A model generated the notes under the pieces. It saw nothing but the letters and a program-made list of their open reading frames with translations, was not told where the DNA came from and searched no databases. From positions 1-6,177 of the forward strand of contig CAKZPJ010000745.1 of NCBI GenBank assembly GCA_937138955.1: a stretch of 6,177 nt of DNA, given 5' to 3'. Numbering within the stretch: position 1 is the stretch's first letter; each line of letters opens with the position of its first letter. Positions 5,107-6,177 of this stretch are shown here, in pieces. A program made the translations under genes and the position numbers. This DNA comes from an uncultured Flammeovirgaceae bacterium. GTDB taxonomy: Bacteria > Bacteroidota > Bacteroidia > Cytophagales > Cyclobacteriaceae.

Positions 5107-6177
5107 ATGCATAGGTTATTCTTCCTCTTCTTTAGCTTCAACCTTCTGCTTTTTCAGCATTCAGCCTACGGACAGGACAACGGATTTACAGTTACCGATG
5201 TCCAACTTTCCGGATTGAAAAAAAGTAACGAAGAGTATCTACGTAACTTCATCAAAACCACCATTGGGCAACCTTACCATCCTCAGCAAGCAGAAGAAGA
5301 TCGTCAGCAACTAATCCGGGTTCCGGGTGTAGGTAATGTTAGCGTGTTGGTTGATACCGTAGAGGCTAAACAGGTAAGCATTGAGTTTGCCATTGATGAG
5401 CAGCGTACGCTTCTGCCTATTGCGGGTTTAGGAGGCGTTACCGATAATTTTTGGTTTCAGCTAGGGGTGGCGGAATACAATTTTTTGGGCAAGGGGCAGA
5501 CGTTGCTGGGCTATTTCCTGAGTAACAACGGAATTCCCAACGGGCAGATTTTCTTTCGCAATGAGCGGGTTAGAGGTCAACCCTGGGGCTATGCTATTGA
5601 TATTCGGCGAATAGGTACGCCGGAGCCATTATTTTTTCCTGGAGCTACAGTAGACTATCGGTATACCAATACCAGTAGTGGCATCACGGGTATTCGTTAC
5701 TTTGGATTTGACCGGAAGGTAGAGTTAGGGCTTAATTTCTTTGTGGAAGAATACGAGAAAGATGAGGAAATGGAATTTCCGCCACTACCCGGGCCGGATC
5801 AACTGAGTCAGCGGAAACTGCTTACGAGGCTAGGGTTTGAGACTAATCACTTGGAGTACGATTACTTTTACCGAAATGGCTCGTATTGGCAGGCGATAGG
5901 GCAATCAGTCTATACCCTCGACGACAATTCTCTTTTCTTTAGTCTTATTTTAGAGCGCATTCAGTACTGGCGACCCTATCGCTCGGCTAATATCGCGATT
6001 CGCTTAAAAACGGGTATTGCTACCAATAATGATTCTCCCTTTGCTCCCTTTGTGCTAGATAGTCAGGTAAATATTCGGGGATCGGGTAATCGAGTAGACC
6101 GGGGAACTGCTCAGGTAATTGTCAATACCGAATTTCGCCAAACACTGTTTCAATTTTCTCACTACGCAGGGCAAGTG
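5107..6177 (+). CDS. Omp85/TamA-like outer-membrane beta-barrel protein with one POTRA domain (partial, runs off right edge)
   Basis: From ATG at 5107 there are 357 codons with no stop before the window ends. An in-frame TGA at 5086-5088 with no start codon between makes this start the only good choice. Residues 1-22 are a signal peptide (MHRLFFLFFSFNLLLFQHSA, then YG before Gln23). Residues about 26-98 form a single POTRA-type domain: FTVTDVQLSGLKKSNEEYL, then IGQPYHPQQAEEDRQQL, RVPGVGNVSVLVD and VSIEFAIDEQ. From about residue 103 the sequence alternates polar and aromatic or hydrophobic residues as in transmembrane beta strands (LGVAEYNFLGKGQTLLGYF, YAIDIRRIG). The segment IRGSGNRVDRG (323-333) followed by VNTEFRQTL matches the conserved Omp85 loop-6 region, where the usual core is VRGF or VRGY. 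In Omp85 proteins roughly 130-150 residues follow this motif, so the full protein is probably about 450-500 residues. The family inserts or exports outer-membrane proteins, or secretes partners. With one POTRA it is unlikely to be BamA itself, and its client is unknown. Confidence 0.88.
   Translation, partial: MHRLFFLFFSFNLLLFQHSAYGQDNGFTVTDVQLSGLKKSNEEYLRNFIKTTIGQPYHPQQAEEDRQQLIRVPGVGNVSVLVDTVEAKQVSIEFAIDEQRTLLPIAGLGGVTDNFWFQLGVAEYNFLGKGQTLLGYFLSNNGIPNGQIFFRNERVRGQPWGYAIDIRRIGTPEPLFFPGATVDYRYTNTSSGITGIRYFGFDRKVELGLNFFVEEYEKDEEMEFPPLPGPDQLSQRKLLTRLGFETNHLEYDYFYRNGSYWQAIGQSVYTLDDNSLFFSLILERIQYWRPYRSANIAIRLKTGIATNNDSPFAPFVLDSQVNIRGSGNRVDRGTAQVIVNTEFRQTLFQFSHYAGQV

Overview
The window looks like chromosomal DNA from a member of the Bacteroidota, probably the Cytophagales. 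This is inferred from moderate GC, almost no Shine-Dalgarno sequences before starts, two exact matches to the Bacteroidota -7 promoter box TAnnTTTG, and the flavour of the proteins (PAS kinases with an HELSSP-type H-box, a lipoprotein mutarotase, a single-POTRA Omp85 protein). No species can be named, and there are no tRNA or rRNA genes, insertion sequences or CRISPR arrays.

Left half (1-3883), all on the minus strand, in transcription order: a lipoprotein aldose 1-epimerase (3883-2756), a complete histidine kinase with an RsbRD-type N-terminal sensor domain (2661-1507), a PAS histidine kinase-like protein (1435-341), and the first 67 codons of a close paralogue of that PAS protein (201-1, cut by the window edge). 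Gaps are 94, 71 and 139 bp. The three signalling genes form a cytoplasmic sensor cluster with no response regulator in view. The most notable point is that the 364-residue PAS protein keeps its phospho-acceptor histidine but has lost the key residues of the N, G1 and G2 boxes. It therefore looks like a pseudokinase, next to a kinase whose boxes are essentially intact. The N-terminal tandem copy (63% identical over 67 residues) suggests the PAS module has been duplicated locally.

Right half (3884-6177), on the plus strand: an atypical short-chain dehydrogenase/reductase of the NAD(P)H-binding type (4046-4906), interrupted by one in-frame TAG with homologous sequence continuing in the same frame. 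It is a fresh pseudogene, a sequencing error or, less likely, a readthrough gene. After a 200-bp gap with a candidate promoter and a 10-bp direct repeat comes a secreted Omp85/TamA-like outer-membrane barrel protein with one POTRA domain (5107 to the right edge, incomplete at the C-terminus).

The two halves diverge from a 162-bp region (3884-4045). No functional link between them is evident. No gene-free stretch exceeds about 200 bp.
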